A program made the translations under genes and the position numbers. From Microlunatus soli (lineage in GTDB: Bacteria; Actinomycetota; Actinomycetes; Propionibacteriales; Propionibacteriaceae): 64,000 nt of DNA. Positions 42,019-49,344 of this stretch are shown in pieces (position 1 is the first letter of the stretch; each line of letters opens with the position of its first letter). The DNA lies in the NCBI RefSeq assembly GCF_900105385.1, contig NZ_LT629772.1, positions 2,666,001-2,730,000 on the forward strand, read 5' to 3'. A model generated the notes under the pieces. That model made no database searches. It was given only the letters and a program-made list of their open reading frames with translations, and had not been told where the DNA came from.

Positions 42019-42853
42019 GCGAATCTCCTTGACTGGTTGGGATGTGTGTTGTCGTCGTGAGGTCGTAGACCAGCTCGTCGGTGCCGGCGACGGTCGGATG
42101 GTGTTGCTTGACGCGGGGGTCGTGCCCGGGCACGATCACACCGGTCGGGCCGGCCAATTCACGCAGCCGGTCGAACGCCCGGTACATATCCGGCAGATCG
42201 CAGACCACGCCGTACGGCTTGTCCTGGTCGATGTTGGCGTAGAAGTGGCTCGAGTCGGACGCCAGAACGATCACGCCTGCGTCCCCGGCGCCGGTCCTGG
42301 CTCGGACGACCTGGGTGCCGGGTGTGTGACCGCCGACCCGATGCACACTCACCCGATCGTTGATCGTGGCGTCGCCGTCAAGCAGCTCGACCCGGCCGTC
42401 GTCGACGAGCCCGGTGATCGTTTCAAGATCGTCGCGGTCCAGCAGGTGGTCGAAACCTGCCCGCGCGGTGATCGGAGAGGACCAGAACTCCAGCTCGGAA
42501 CGCTGCAGCCACAGCCGGGCGTTCGGATAGTCGCCGACGAAGCCGGTGTGGTCGTAGTGCAGGTGGGTCAGCACCAGGTCGGTTACCTCCGAGGCGTCGG
42601 TTCCCAGCCGTCGCAGCAGCTCCGGTGGGGTGGCGAGATACGGCCGATCTCCTCGTCGCTCCGCCGTCGCGGGGGTGAAGCCGGCGTCGATGACCACGGT
42701 CCGGTCGCCGTCGATGATCACCCAGGTGAAGTAGTCGATCGGCCACGGGTCGAGGCAACCATCCGGATGGCCGTAGAAGTGCTCACCGCGAACCGACACC
42801 GTCCGGTAGGCGTAGCGCAACGCGAAGACCCCACGGGTCGCGCCGCCGGTCAC
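41999..42853 (-). CDS. Metallo-beta-lactamase-fold hydrolase (AHL lactonase-like)
   Basis: A 284-residue zinc hydrolase. The motif LVLTHLHYDHTGFVGDYPNA gives the two-metal site (H-x-H-x-D-H), with further ligands in VGGHTPGTQVVRA, VLASDSSHFY and VPGHDPRV. This arrangement is the N-acyl-homoserine-lactonase (AiiA)-like group, whose members open lactone rings. DYFTWVIIDGDRTVVIDAGF precedes the site. In this operon the natural role is more likely opening a lactone intermediate than quorum quenching. Its start overlaps the upstream dehydrogenase gene by 4 nt and its stop overlaps the flavoprotein gene by 20 nt. Confidence 0.87.
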   Translation of the reverse strand: MTGGATRGVFALRYAYRTVSVRGEHFYGHPDGCLDPWPIDYFTWVIIDGDRTVVIDAGFTPATAERRGDRPYLATPPELLRRLGTDASEVTDLVLTHLHYDHTGFVGDYPNARLWLQRSELEFWSSPITARAGFDHLLDRDDLETITGLVDDGRVELLDGDATINDRVSVHRVGGHTPGTQVVRARTGAGDAGVIVLASDSSHFYANIDQDKPYGVVCDLPDMYRAFDRLRELAGPTGVIVPGHDPRVKQHHPTVAGTDELVYDLTTTTHIPTSQGDSHAPEER

Positions 42854-43788
42854 GAGTCCGCCCCGTCGTCCGCCGTCTGCGGCCGGAAGCCCAGCGAGGC
42901 TCCGCCCCAGTCCTCCCAGAGCCGGGCGACCGCAGCGTAGTCGTCGCGACCGAAGCCCGCCGCCATGGCGAGGTCGTAGACGCTCTGCGCCGCTTGCATT
43001 GCAAACAAGGGTGTTCCCGAACGTTGGGCCATCGCCAGTGCGAGCGTCGAATCCTTCCGGGCGGCCTCCAACGGCATCCCGCCGTCGTAGTCGGCGGCGG
43101 CCATTCGCTCCATTACCCGATGGGTCAGTGGCCGGATCAAACCGCCGTCGGGACGCTCCAGCATGGCGGCGATGTCGGCAAGGTCGAGGCCTTCGGCCCG
43201 GCTCATCGCAAACGCCTCGGTGAGCACCACCATGACGGCGTGGGCGACGCCGTTGTTGACGACCTTGGCTGCCATCCCGGCACCAAGATCACCGAACCGT
43301 GACCAACCGGCACCGCCCAGCGCGTCGAGCACGGGACCGGCGGCTTCGATGTCTGCCCTGTCTCCGCCGACCAGCAGTGTCGCCGTCCCCCCGGACATCT
43401 GTGCGACACCGGACAGGATCGCCGCATCGATCACCCGGGCACCGGTCGGCGCCAGCAGCTGAGCCCACTCGCGGACGTCGGACGGCAGCACCGTACTGGT
43501 CTCCACCACCAGTGTCCCGGTGTTGAGCTGCGGTGCGAGATCGGCCAGCACCGTACGGGAGATGGCAGGGTTCGGCAGGCTGAGCACGATCGTGTCGCAG
43601 CCGGCGAGGTCGGCGAGTCGATCGGTCGTGGTGACCCGCTCGATCTGGTGCGCCATCGTCCTTCGGTCCGCGGTGATGTCGTAGCCGAGCACGTCGTGTG
43701 CGGTCGCCAGTCGAGCCGCGACGGGCAATCCCATCTGCCCGAGTCCGCAGAGCCCGACTCTTGTTCCAGTCCTCTGGTTCTTAGTCAT
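42850..43788 (-). CDS. 3-hydroxyisobutyrate dehydrogenase-like NAD(P)-binding oxidoreductase
   Basis: A 312-residue beta-hydroxyacid dehydrogenase. The dinucleotide motif is VGLCGLGQMGLPVAARLATA, the substrate-binding segment AILSGVAQMSGGTATLLVGG (D-A-P-V-S-G-G equivalent, altered here to DAAILSGVAQMSGG), and the catalytic lysine is in GAGMAAKVVNNGVAHAVMVV. Members oxidise 3-hydroxy acids such as 3-hydroxyisobutyrate, tartronate semialdehyde or L-threonate. ATG at 43788 chosen; a longer start at 43824 would overlap the aldehyde dehydrogenase gene. 10 nt separate the two genes, and the stop overlaps the lactonase start by 4 nt. Confidence 0.85.
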   Translation of the reverse strand: MTKNQRTGTRVGLCGLGQMGLPVAARLATAHDVLGYDITADRRTMAHQIERVTTTDRLADLAGCDTIVLSLPNPAISRTVLADLAPQLNTGTLVVETSTVLPSDVREWAQLLAPTGARVIDAAILSGVAQMSGGTATLLVGGDRADIEAAGPVLDALGGAGWSRFGDLGAGMAAKVVNNGVAHAVMVVLTEAFAMSRAEGLDLADIAAMLERPDGGLIRPLTHRVMERMAAADYDGGMPLEAARKDSTLALAMAQRSGTPLFAMQAAQSVYDLAMAAGFGRDDYAAVARLWEDWGGASLGFRPQTADDGADS

Positions 43789-43798
43789 GGCCGGCCCT

Positions 43799-45286
43799 TC
43801 ACGCCTTGATCGAGAACGGGTCACGGACCTCGTCGGAAAGGTCGATGAGCACGTTCTTGGTCTGCAGGTATTCCTCGATCGCCTCGACGCCGCGCTCGCG
43901 TCCGTATCCGGACTTCTTCACTCCGCCGAAGGGTGCCTGCGCGGCGCTGTAGCGATAGGTGTTCACCCATACGGTGCCGGCAGCCAGCTCACGGGCGACC
44001 CGATGCGCCCGGGACAGGCTGGTCGTCCAGATGCCACTGGCCAGACCGAACTCGGTCGCGTTCGCGATCGCCACGGCCTCGTCCTCATCGGCAAATCGGT
44101 GACTGGCGAGGACCGGTCCGAACACCTCCTGCTGAGCCAGCTCCGCGTGCGGGTCGACGTCACCGAACACGGTCGGTTGCACGAAACAGCCGGCCGCCAA
44201 CGCGGGGTCATCGGGAACGCCGCCGCCGGCGAGCAGTCGGGCGCCCGCGGCGCGGGCACGGCCGACGTGATCGAGGATCCGTTCCCGCTGGGACGCGCTG
44301 GCCACCGGGCCCAACTGAGTGGCATCGTCGGTGGGGTCACCGAGGACGATCCGGCGGGCCGCCTCGGCGACACGTTCGACCAGTTGATCATGGATCCGCT
44401 CGTGGACGAGCAGCCGGCTGCCGGCGATGCAGGTCTGCCCACCCGCAGCGAAGATGCCGGCCACCGCGCCGGGAACCGCCCGCTCCACATCGGCATCATC
44501 GAAGATGATGTTCGCCGACTTGCCACCCAGCTCCAGGGTGACCGGCACCAGCGCCGCGGTCGCAGCATGCTGGATCGCCTGCCCGGTCCGCACCGAACCG
44601 GTGAAGCTGATCCGGCCCAGTCGCGCATCCGTCGTCAACGCCATGCCGGTCTCGGCACCACCGGTGATGATGTTGATCACACCGTCGGGGAAGCCTGCCT
44701 CGGCGACCAGCTCGGCGAGCCGCAGCGTGGTCAGGGGCGCGAGTTCACTGGGCTTGATCACCACCGTACAGCCGGCCGCCAATGCTGGGGCCAGTTTGTT
44801 GGCCAGCAGTTGCATCGGCGAGTTCCAGGCGGTGATCAGTGCGGCGACGCCGACCGGCTCCCTCGTGGTGTAGTCGAAGGAGTCCCAGGCATCCAGCGGG
44901 ATCGTCCGGCCACTGATCTTGTCGGGGAGGCCGGCGAAGAAGCGATAGTTGCGGGCCGCGAACCGTGCCTGGGTTCGGGTCTCGCGCAGCAGCTTGCCGT
45001 TGTCGGAAGTCTCCAGCCGCGCAATGTCCTCGGCATCCCGATCGATGAGATCGGCCAGCGTGTGCATCAGCCGGGCCCGTTCGGCACCGGAGGTGCGGCG
45101 CCAACCGGCGAATGCGTCCGCCGCGGCCGTGACGGCATCGGCGACCTGCTCGTCCGTCGCGTCGGCGATCCGGCCGAGTTCGGTGCCGTCGATCGGGCTG
45201 CTGACCATGATCGAAGCAGCATCGTCGACCGGCGGCCGGGTGCCACCGATGAGCATCCGGGTGTCGGTCACGTTTCCTTTGGTCAC
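43799..45286 (-). CDS. NAD(P)-dependent aldehyde dehydrogenase
   Basis: A 495-residue ALDH-superfamily enzyme of normal length. The general base is in VTLELGGKSANIIFDDADV, the catalytic cysteine in AAGGQTCIAGSRLLVHE, and the N-terminal cofactor region ALITAWNSPMQLLANKLAPA has the usual W-N-x-P. C-terminal PFGGVKKSGYGRERGVEAIE is the dimerisation signature. It oxidises an aldehyde intermediate to the acid, most like the betaine/phenylacetaldehyde-type enzymes. GTG start with GAGGAGA 6 nt upstream, overlapping the stop of the upstream hydrolase gene by 4 nt. Confidence 0.92.
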   Translation of the reverse strand: MTKGNVTDTRMLIGGTRPPVDDAASIMVSSPIDGTELGRIADATDEQVADAVTAAADAFAGWRRTSGAERARLMHTLADLIDRDAEDIARLETSDNGKLLRETRTQARFAARNYRFFAGLPDKISGRTIPLDAWDSFDYTTREPVGVAALITAWNSPMQLLANKLAPALAAGCTVVIKPSELAPLTTLRLAELVAEAGFPDGVINIITGGAETGMALTTDARLGRISFTGSVRTGQAIQHAATAALVPVTLELGGKSANIIFDDADVERAVPGAVAGIFAAGGQTCIAGSRLLVHERIHDQLVERVAEAARRIVLGDPTDDATQLGPVASASQRERILDHVGRARAAGARLLAGGGVPDDPALAAGCFVQPTVFGDVDPHAELAQQEVFGPVLASHRFADEDEAVAIANATEFGLASGIWTTSLSRAHRVARELAAGTVWVNTYRYSAAQAPFGGVKKSGYGRERGVEAIEEYLQTKNVLIDLSDEVRDPFSIKA

Positions 45287-46548
45287 AGGGTTCTCCTCTT
45301 CGACGCGGCGTCGATCTTGTGCAGCGCCCGTTCCAGGTGCGGTGCGAACACGCTCGGATTCTCACAGATCGGGAAGTGCCCGAGCCCGGCCATCTCCCAG
45401 AACACTGCCCCGGGGATCCGGGCGGCGGTCCGCTCCGACATCGTCGGCGTGCAGGAGTAGTCGTACTGTCCGGTCATCATGATCACCGGGCAGGTTTCGG
45501 TGTCGATCGCGCCGACCTTGTCCCGGCCGTCCCAGTCGCCACTGTAGAAGTCGATGTCGCCTGCGAAGGTGCCGGCGCCGCTCTGGGAGTAGGTCCACAG
45601 GATGTCGTCGCGGCAGTTCTGCGGCGAACGCGGTGCGATCAGTCCGGCAATCCACTCGGGCACGAAGGTCGCGGTGTCGACCCGCGGATCACGTGCCCAG
45701 GCAGTGGTCCGGCCGGGCACCCTTTCGCTTGCCTCACAGGCAATCACGCCGCGGAATCGCTTCGGCGCTCGATGCGCCATCTCCAAACAGATCTCGCCGG
45801 CCATCGATGCGCCGAGCAGGATCGGACGGTCGAGCTCCAGGGCTGCGATGACCGCCAGGATGATGTCGCCGTAACATTGGGTGGTCAGCGTCCAGTTGCC
45901 GATCGGTCCTGGCAACCGTCCGGAGCTGCCGTGCCAGGGCAGGTCGAAGGCGATGACCTCGTAGCGGTCCGTCAGCGACGGATCGGCCATCAGAGCGTGC
46001 GCCTGTCGCCCGTCGGCGCCGGCGGTGTGCAGCACCAGCAAGGGCACGCCGCTGCCCGCGCGGGTGACATGCAGATCGACCGGCGCACCGTCGATCTCGA
46101 CCGGGACGAACTGTTCGCGGATCCCGGTGCGGTCGATCATCGGGTCCGGGTCACGTTGCGGCGAGCCGTGCAGCAACTCACGTCCGAGCGCCAGCACGCG
46201 GTGCACGATGCCGGCGTGTTGGGCGTAGCTGCGTTCGTCGCCGTCGACTGTGGTGCCGGGCAGTCGCATCCGCATGGCCAGGAAGTGATGGTGGAGCGGC
46301 TCCGGCTCGGCCTCGAAGAAGCCCTTCCACGCTTCGGGTGTGGCGACGAGTTCGAAATCCGTCGGATCCGTGCCGCGCGCCAACCGGCCGTGATCGCAGG
46401 CGATGATCAACCGTTGGTCGCCCGACCGGACGGCGAAGGTCGTGGCGGCGTGCCTGCCGGCCGCAGCCAGCTCCGAATCATCGTGACAGTGCCGGATCCA
46501 GCCGGCCGGATCGTCGAACGGTGATGCGGATCGGGGACGGTCCGTCAT
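45283..46548 (-). CDS. SCP2-like domain fused to alpha/beta hydrolase
   Basis: A 421-residue two-domain protein. Residues 1-130 look like an SCP2/sterol-carrier-type domain: GWIRHCHDDSELAAAGRHAA, TFAVRSGDQRLIIACDHGRL, TDFELVATPEAWKGFFEAEP and HHHFLAMRMRLPG. From about residue 160 an alpha/beta hydrolase follows: VPLLVLHTAGADGRQAHALM (oxyanion), PILLGASMAGEICLEMAHRA (Ser nucleophile in G-x-S-x-A), and the histidine in EMAGLGHFPICENP. The fusion suggests a bulky hydrophobic or CoA-like ligand handed to the hydrolase. ATG at 46548 overlaps the transporter stop by 4 nt. It is the second gene of the operon, so probably acts early, on the imported ester or lactone. Confidence 0.75.
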   Translation of the reverse strand: MTDRPRSASPFDDPAGWIRHCHDDSELAAAGRHAATTFAVRSGDQRLIIACDHGRLARGTDPTDFELVATPEAWKGFFEAEPEPLHHHFLAMRMRLPGTTVDGDERSYAQHAGIVHRVLALGRELLHGSPQRDPDPMIDRTGIREQFVPVEIDGAPVDLHVTRAGSGVPLLVLHTAGADGRQAHALMADPSLTDRYEVIAFDLPWHGSSGRLPGPIGNWTLTTQCYGDIILAVIAALELDRPILLGASMAGEICLEMAHRAPKRFRGVIACEASERVPGRTTAWARDPRVDTATFVPEWIAGLIAPRSPQNCRDDILWTYSQSGAGTFAGDIDFYSGDWDGRDKVGAIDTETCPVIMMTGQYDYSCTPTMSERTAARIPGAVFWEMAGLGHFPICENPSVFAPHLERALHKIDAASKRRTL

Positions 46549-47897
46549 GCAGCGCTACCCGTCCGCGTCGTGTTGGTCAGGTGCTCGTCGCTCTCCCAGC
46601 GACGGCCTGGTCGGGTGGCCACCCAGACGGCGATGAAGGTGAGCACACACAGCAGGATGATGTAGGGCGGGATCGCGACCGAGGCACCGATCCCGGTGGC
46701 CATCAGCGCGGTCAGGATCAGCGGCGCGAAACCGCCGCCGAGGATGCCGCCGATCTGATAGCCGAGCGACGCGCCGCTGTAGCGGACCTCCGGGGAGAAG
46801 AGCTCGGTGAACAGGGTCGCCAGTGGCCCGTACATCAGCGGGTGGATCAGCGACAACCCGACGATCGTGGTGATCGCGAGCACCACCGGGCTGTGCGCGG
46901 CCTCGTTGATCATGAAGAACGGGAAGGAGTAGACGGCCAACAGCACCGTCCCGGTGAGGAACACCCGGCGCCTGCCGAAGCGGTCGGACAGCGCGGCCGC
47001 GATCGGGGTGGTGAAGATTTCGATGGCTCCGGCGATCGCCAGGATCGTCAGGGCTACCGGGCGTTGGATATCGAGACTCGTGGTTGCGTAGCTGAGCATG
47101 AAGATCGCGAACAGATAGAAGTTCACGAACGGTGCCAGGCAGGTTGCGATCGCCAGCAGGATGTTGAGCGGGTGCCGGCGCAGGGCATCGAGCAGCGGGA
47201 TCGAGGACTTGCGGCCGGACTCTTCGACGGCGGTGAACGCCGGGCTTTCCACGACTCGCAGTCGGATGAAGAGTCCGACGGCGACCAGGATTGCGCTGAA
47301 CAGGAACGGGATCCGCCAGCCCCAGGCGGTGAACGACGCGTCCGGCAGCAGCGACGCCAGTCCGAAGGCGATCGTCGAGATCACCAACCCTGCCGGTGAT
47401 CCCATCTGGGTCCAACTGCCGGCCAGACCACGACGGCCGCGCTCGGCGTGTTCGACCGACATCAACACCGCACCGCCCCACTCGCCGCCGACGGCGAAGC
47501 CCTGGATCAGCCGGAGCAGGATGAGCAGCACCGGTGCGGCCAAGCCGACCTGGGAGTAGGTGGGCAGCAACCCGATCAGGGAGGTGGCGATGCCCATCCC
47601 CACCAGGCTGATGATCAACATCTTCTTCCGGCCGAGCCGGTCGCCGAAGTGTCCGAACACGATTCCACCGATCGGTCGGGCCAGGAAGCCCGCGGCGAAG
47701 GTGCCGAACGCGGCGATGGTGCCGACCGCGGAGTCGAAGGTAGGGAAGAACAGTTGGTTGAACACCAATGCCGATGCCGTGCCGTACAGGTAGAAGTCGT
47801 ACCACTCGACGGTGGTACCGATGAAGCTCGCCTGGGCGACCCGTCGACGCATCCCGCGAGCTTCCGGCGTGCTCAGAGTGGCTGAGTCCTCAGTCAT
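46545..47897 (-). CDS. MHS-family MFS transporter, first gene of the catabolic operon
   Basis: A 450-residue 12-helix transporter. Helix 1: ASFIGTTVEWYDFYLYGTAS; loop 2-3: FGHFGDRLGRKKMLIISLVG; loop 8-9: SDRFGRRRVFLTGTVL. These are MHS marks; relatives TcuC, CitA, KgtP and ShiA import carboxylates with H+. ATG 47897 with a weak ribosome site is chosen over an in-frame start 48 nt upstream. The following hydrolase gene overlaps its stop by 4 nt. The promoter region carries an 8-bp hairpin (47952-47971) and the palindrome CTGTATACAG, the likely GntR target. It presumably brings in the growth substrate of the operon. Confidence 0.9.
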   Translation of the reverse strand: MTEDSATLSTPEARGMRRRVAQASFIGTTVEWYDFYLYGTASALVFNQLFFPTFDSAVGTIAAFGTFAAGFLARPIGGIVFGHFGDRLGRKKMLIISLVGMGIATSLIGLLPTYSQVGLAAPVLLILLRLIQGFAVGGEWGGAVLMSVEHAERGRRGLAGSWTQMGSPAGLVISTIAFGLASLLPDASFTAWGWRIPFLFSAILVAVGLFIRLRVVESPAFTAVEESGRKSSIPLLDALRRHPLNILLAIATCLAPFVNFYLFAIFMLSYATTSLDIQRPVALTILAIAGAIEIFTTPIAAALSDRFGRRRVFLTGTVLLAVYSFPFFMINEAAHSPVVLAITTIVGLSLIHPLMYGPLATLFTELFSPEVRYSGASLGYQIGGILGGGFAPLILTALMATGIGASVAIPPYIILLCVLTFIAVWVATRPGRRWESDEHLTNTTRTGSAA

Positions 47898-47951
47898 CCT
47901 CGACCTTTCCGCAGCACCCCCGGCGCCGCTACCTCTCGAAGTCACCCGCCC

Positions 47952-47971
47952 ATGCCGGTCTGAACCGGCAT
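47952..47971. promoter_or_regulatory. 8-bp perfect hairpin in the operon leader
   Basis: ATGCCGGT-CTGA-ACCGGCAT is a perfect 8-bp inverted repeat with a 4-base centre, 54 nt upstream of the transporter start. It has no adjoining T-run. It may be a second protein-binding site or an RNA hairpin in the 5' leader. Confidence 0.55.
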
Positions 47972-48005
47972 CCCGGACTTGCCGCCGGTGAGCGCGTGTG
48001 CACGA

Positions 48006-48015
48006 CTGTATACAG
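48006..48015. promoter_or_regulatory. GntR operator palindrome upstream of the catabolic operon
   Basis: CTGTATACAG is a perfect 10-bp palindrome 108 nt upstream of the operon. TGTATACA-type palindromes are typical targets of FCD-type GntR proteins, and a GntR gene ends this operon (39875-40495). Confidence 0.6.
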
Positions 48016-48099
48016 ATGTGTGTAGAGGTGCAAGGAGGCGATGGGTTGCGGGCGTCGACCTCGACGATCGACCGACTTGTCGATTCGGCTAGCCGAAGA

Positions 48100-49344
48100 T
48101 CACGGACGCGTGTCCGGGCGCGCCATCAGGGCCGCCAGCCCGGTCCAGGACTGTGGCGCCGCGCCGAGACCGGTGCCGTCCTCGGGATTCCAGTATTCCG
48201 CCCAGCCGGCCCGTTGAGCACCGGCGGCGGTCCGGCGGGCGTTGTCAGTGGCGGCCGCGGTCAGTCCCCACCGACGCTGTGCCCGCCAGAACAGGTAGTT
48301 CAGCGGCGGCCAGGTCGGACCACGCCAGTAGGTCTGCGGATCGTACGAGGGGTGGGTCCGGACCATGTTGGCCGGACCGAACTGCGCACCGAACCGGTTC
48401 GGGTCGTCGAGCTGCCGCAGCGCTGTCGTCGCCTTCTCCTGATCCGCGGTGACCAGCGCACCCATCACCCCGTCGCTGACCGGCAACCGCGCGGACGACC
48501 CGCCGCCGACCACCGGCAGGTCGGACCACAGCCCTTCGCCCGGGTTCCACAGCTCGTTGTCCATCGCTGCGGCGATCGCCCGACCACGACCCGCGAGTTC
48601 CTGATCATCGAGGAGGGCGGCCAATTCGATCATGTTGTCGGCGACGTAGGCGTTGAACGCCGCCGGGCAGACCACGAAGGTCGACGACCAGCGGGCCGAC
48701 CCGTCGTCGGCGAACTCGACGTCCCGCATCCGGTCCTTGTTCCACGCGGTCCTGGCAGGTCGGCTGTAGTCGGCCGGCGACCGGCCCGGAGCACCCCAGT
48801 CGTCCCAGCGTTGACCATGATCATTTCCGGCTTCCCAGGGATGCACGACGTAGATCAGTCCGCGGTCGGTCCGCCGCTGTTCCCACAGCCAGTCCAGCCC
48901 GCGTTTCGCTCTGGCCAGGGTGCCGTCGCCGGGACGCATCCCGTGATCGGTCAGCACTCGTGCGGCATGGCCGAACATCGGCGGCTGGGTGATCGACGAG
49001 GTCGCCTGCAGCGGACCCAGCCAGGTATCGGAGGCGCCGGCGTAGCGCATGTGCGGCACCATCCCGCCGGGCAGCTGCCCGGCCAGGACGGCATCCAACT
49101 CGCTCCCTGCGCGTCGATCGTTCAGTGCCGCCCAGATGATCGCGTGGAAGCAGGAATCCCACAGCCACAGGTGCGGATAGACGCCCGGATGAGGCAGGCA
49201 GTAGCCACGATCGTCACTCCAATGCTGCTGCAGGACGTGCCGGGCGCGGGCCTGCAATGCCGGACCGGACGGATCGGGAAGGCATCGATCGTGCATGACC
49301 GGCGCCGGCTCACCCGGAGGAGTGTCGTGTCCCGCCGTCACCAC
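48100..49344 (-). CDS. GH63-like glycosidase (MGH1-type)
   Basis: A 414-residue (alpha/alpha)6-barrel-type enzyme. Recognisable are HPGVYPHLWLWDSCFHAIIW near residue 55, DWLWEQRRTDRGLIYVVHPW, WNKDRMRDVEFADDG and the C-terminal YWRGPTWPPLNYLFWRAQRR. The Y-W-R-G-P-x-W-x-P-x-N block and the W-D-S-C-F-H block are marks of GH63-type glycosidases such as mannosylglycerate/glucosylglycerate hydrolases and processing alpha-glucosidases. No signal peptide, so it is cytoplasmic. GTG start overlaps the stop of the GH38 gene by 7 nt. As the last gene of the mannoside operon it probably completes hydrolysis of an imported oligosaccharide. Confidence 0.82.
   Translation of the reverse strand: MVTAGHDTPPGEPAPVMHDRCLPDPSGPALQARARHVLQQHWSDDRGYCLPHPGVYPHLWLWDSCFHAIIWAALNDRRAGSELDAVLAGQLPGGMVPHMRYAGASDTWLGPLQATSSITQPPMFGHAARVLTDHGMRPGDGTLARAKRGLDWLWEQRRTDRGLIYVVHPWEAGNDHGQRWDDWGAPGRSPADYSRPARTAWNKDRMRDVEFADDGSARWSSTFVVCPAAFNAYVADNMIELAALLDDQELAGRGRAIAAAMDNELWNPGEGLWSDLPVVGGGSSARLPVSDGVMGALVTADQEKATTALRQLDDPNRFGAQFGPANMVRTHPSYDPQTYWRGPTWPPLNYLFWRAQRRWGLTAAATDNARRTAAGAQRAGWAEYWNPEDGTGLGAAPQSWTGLAALMARPDTRP

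Noticed and set aside
41999-42853. Quorum-quenching role for the lactonase-fold enzyme
   Set aside because: It is embedded in a catabolic operon with overlapping genes, so a pathway lactone is the more likely substrate.
43787-45460. Plus-strand frame opposite the aldehyde dehydrogenase gene
   Set aside because: Antisense shadow; the ALDH active-site motifs are on the minus strand.
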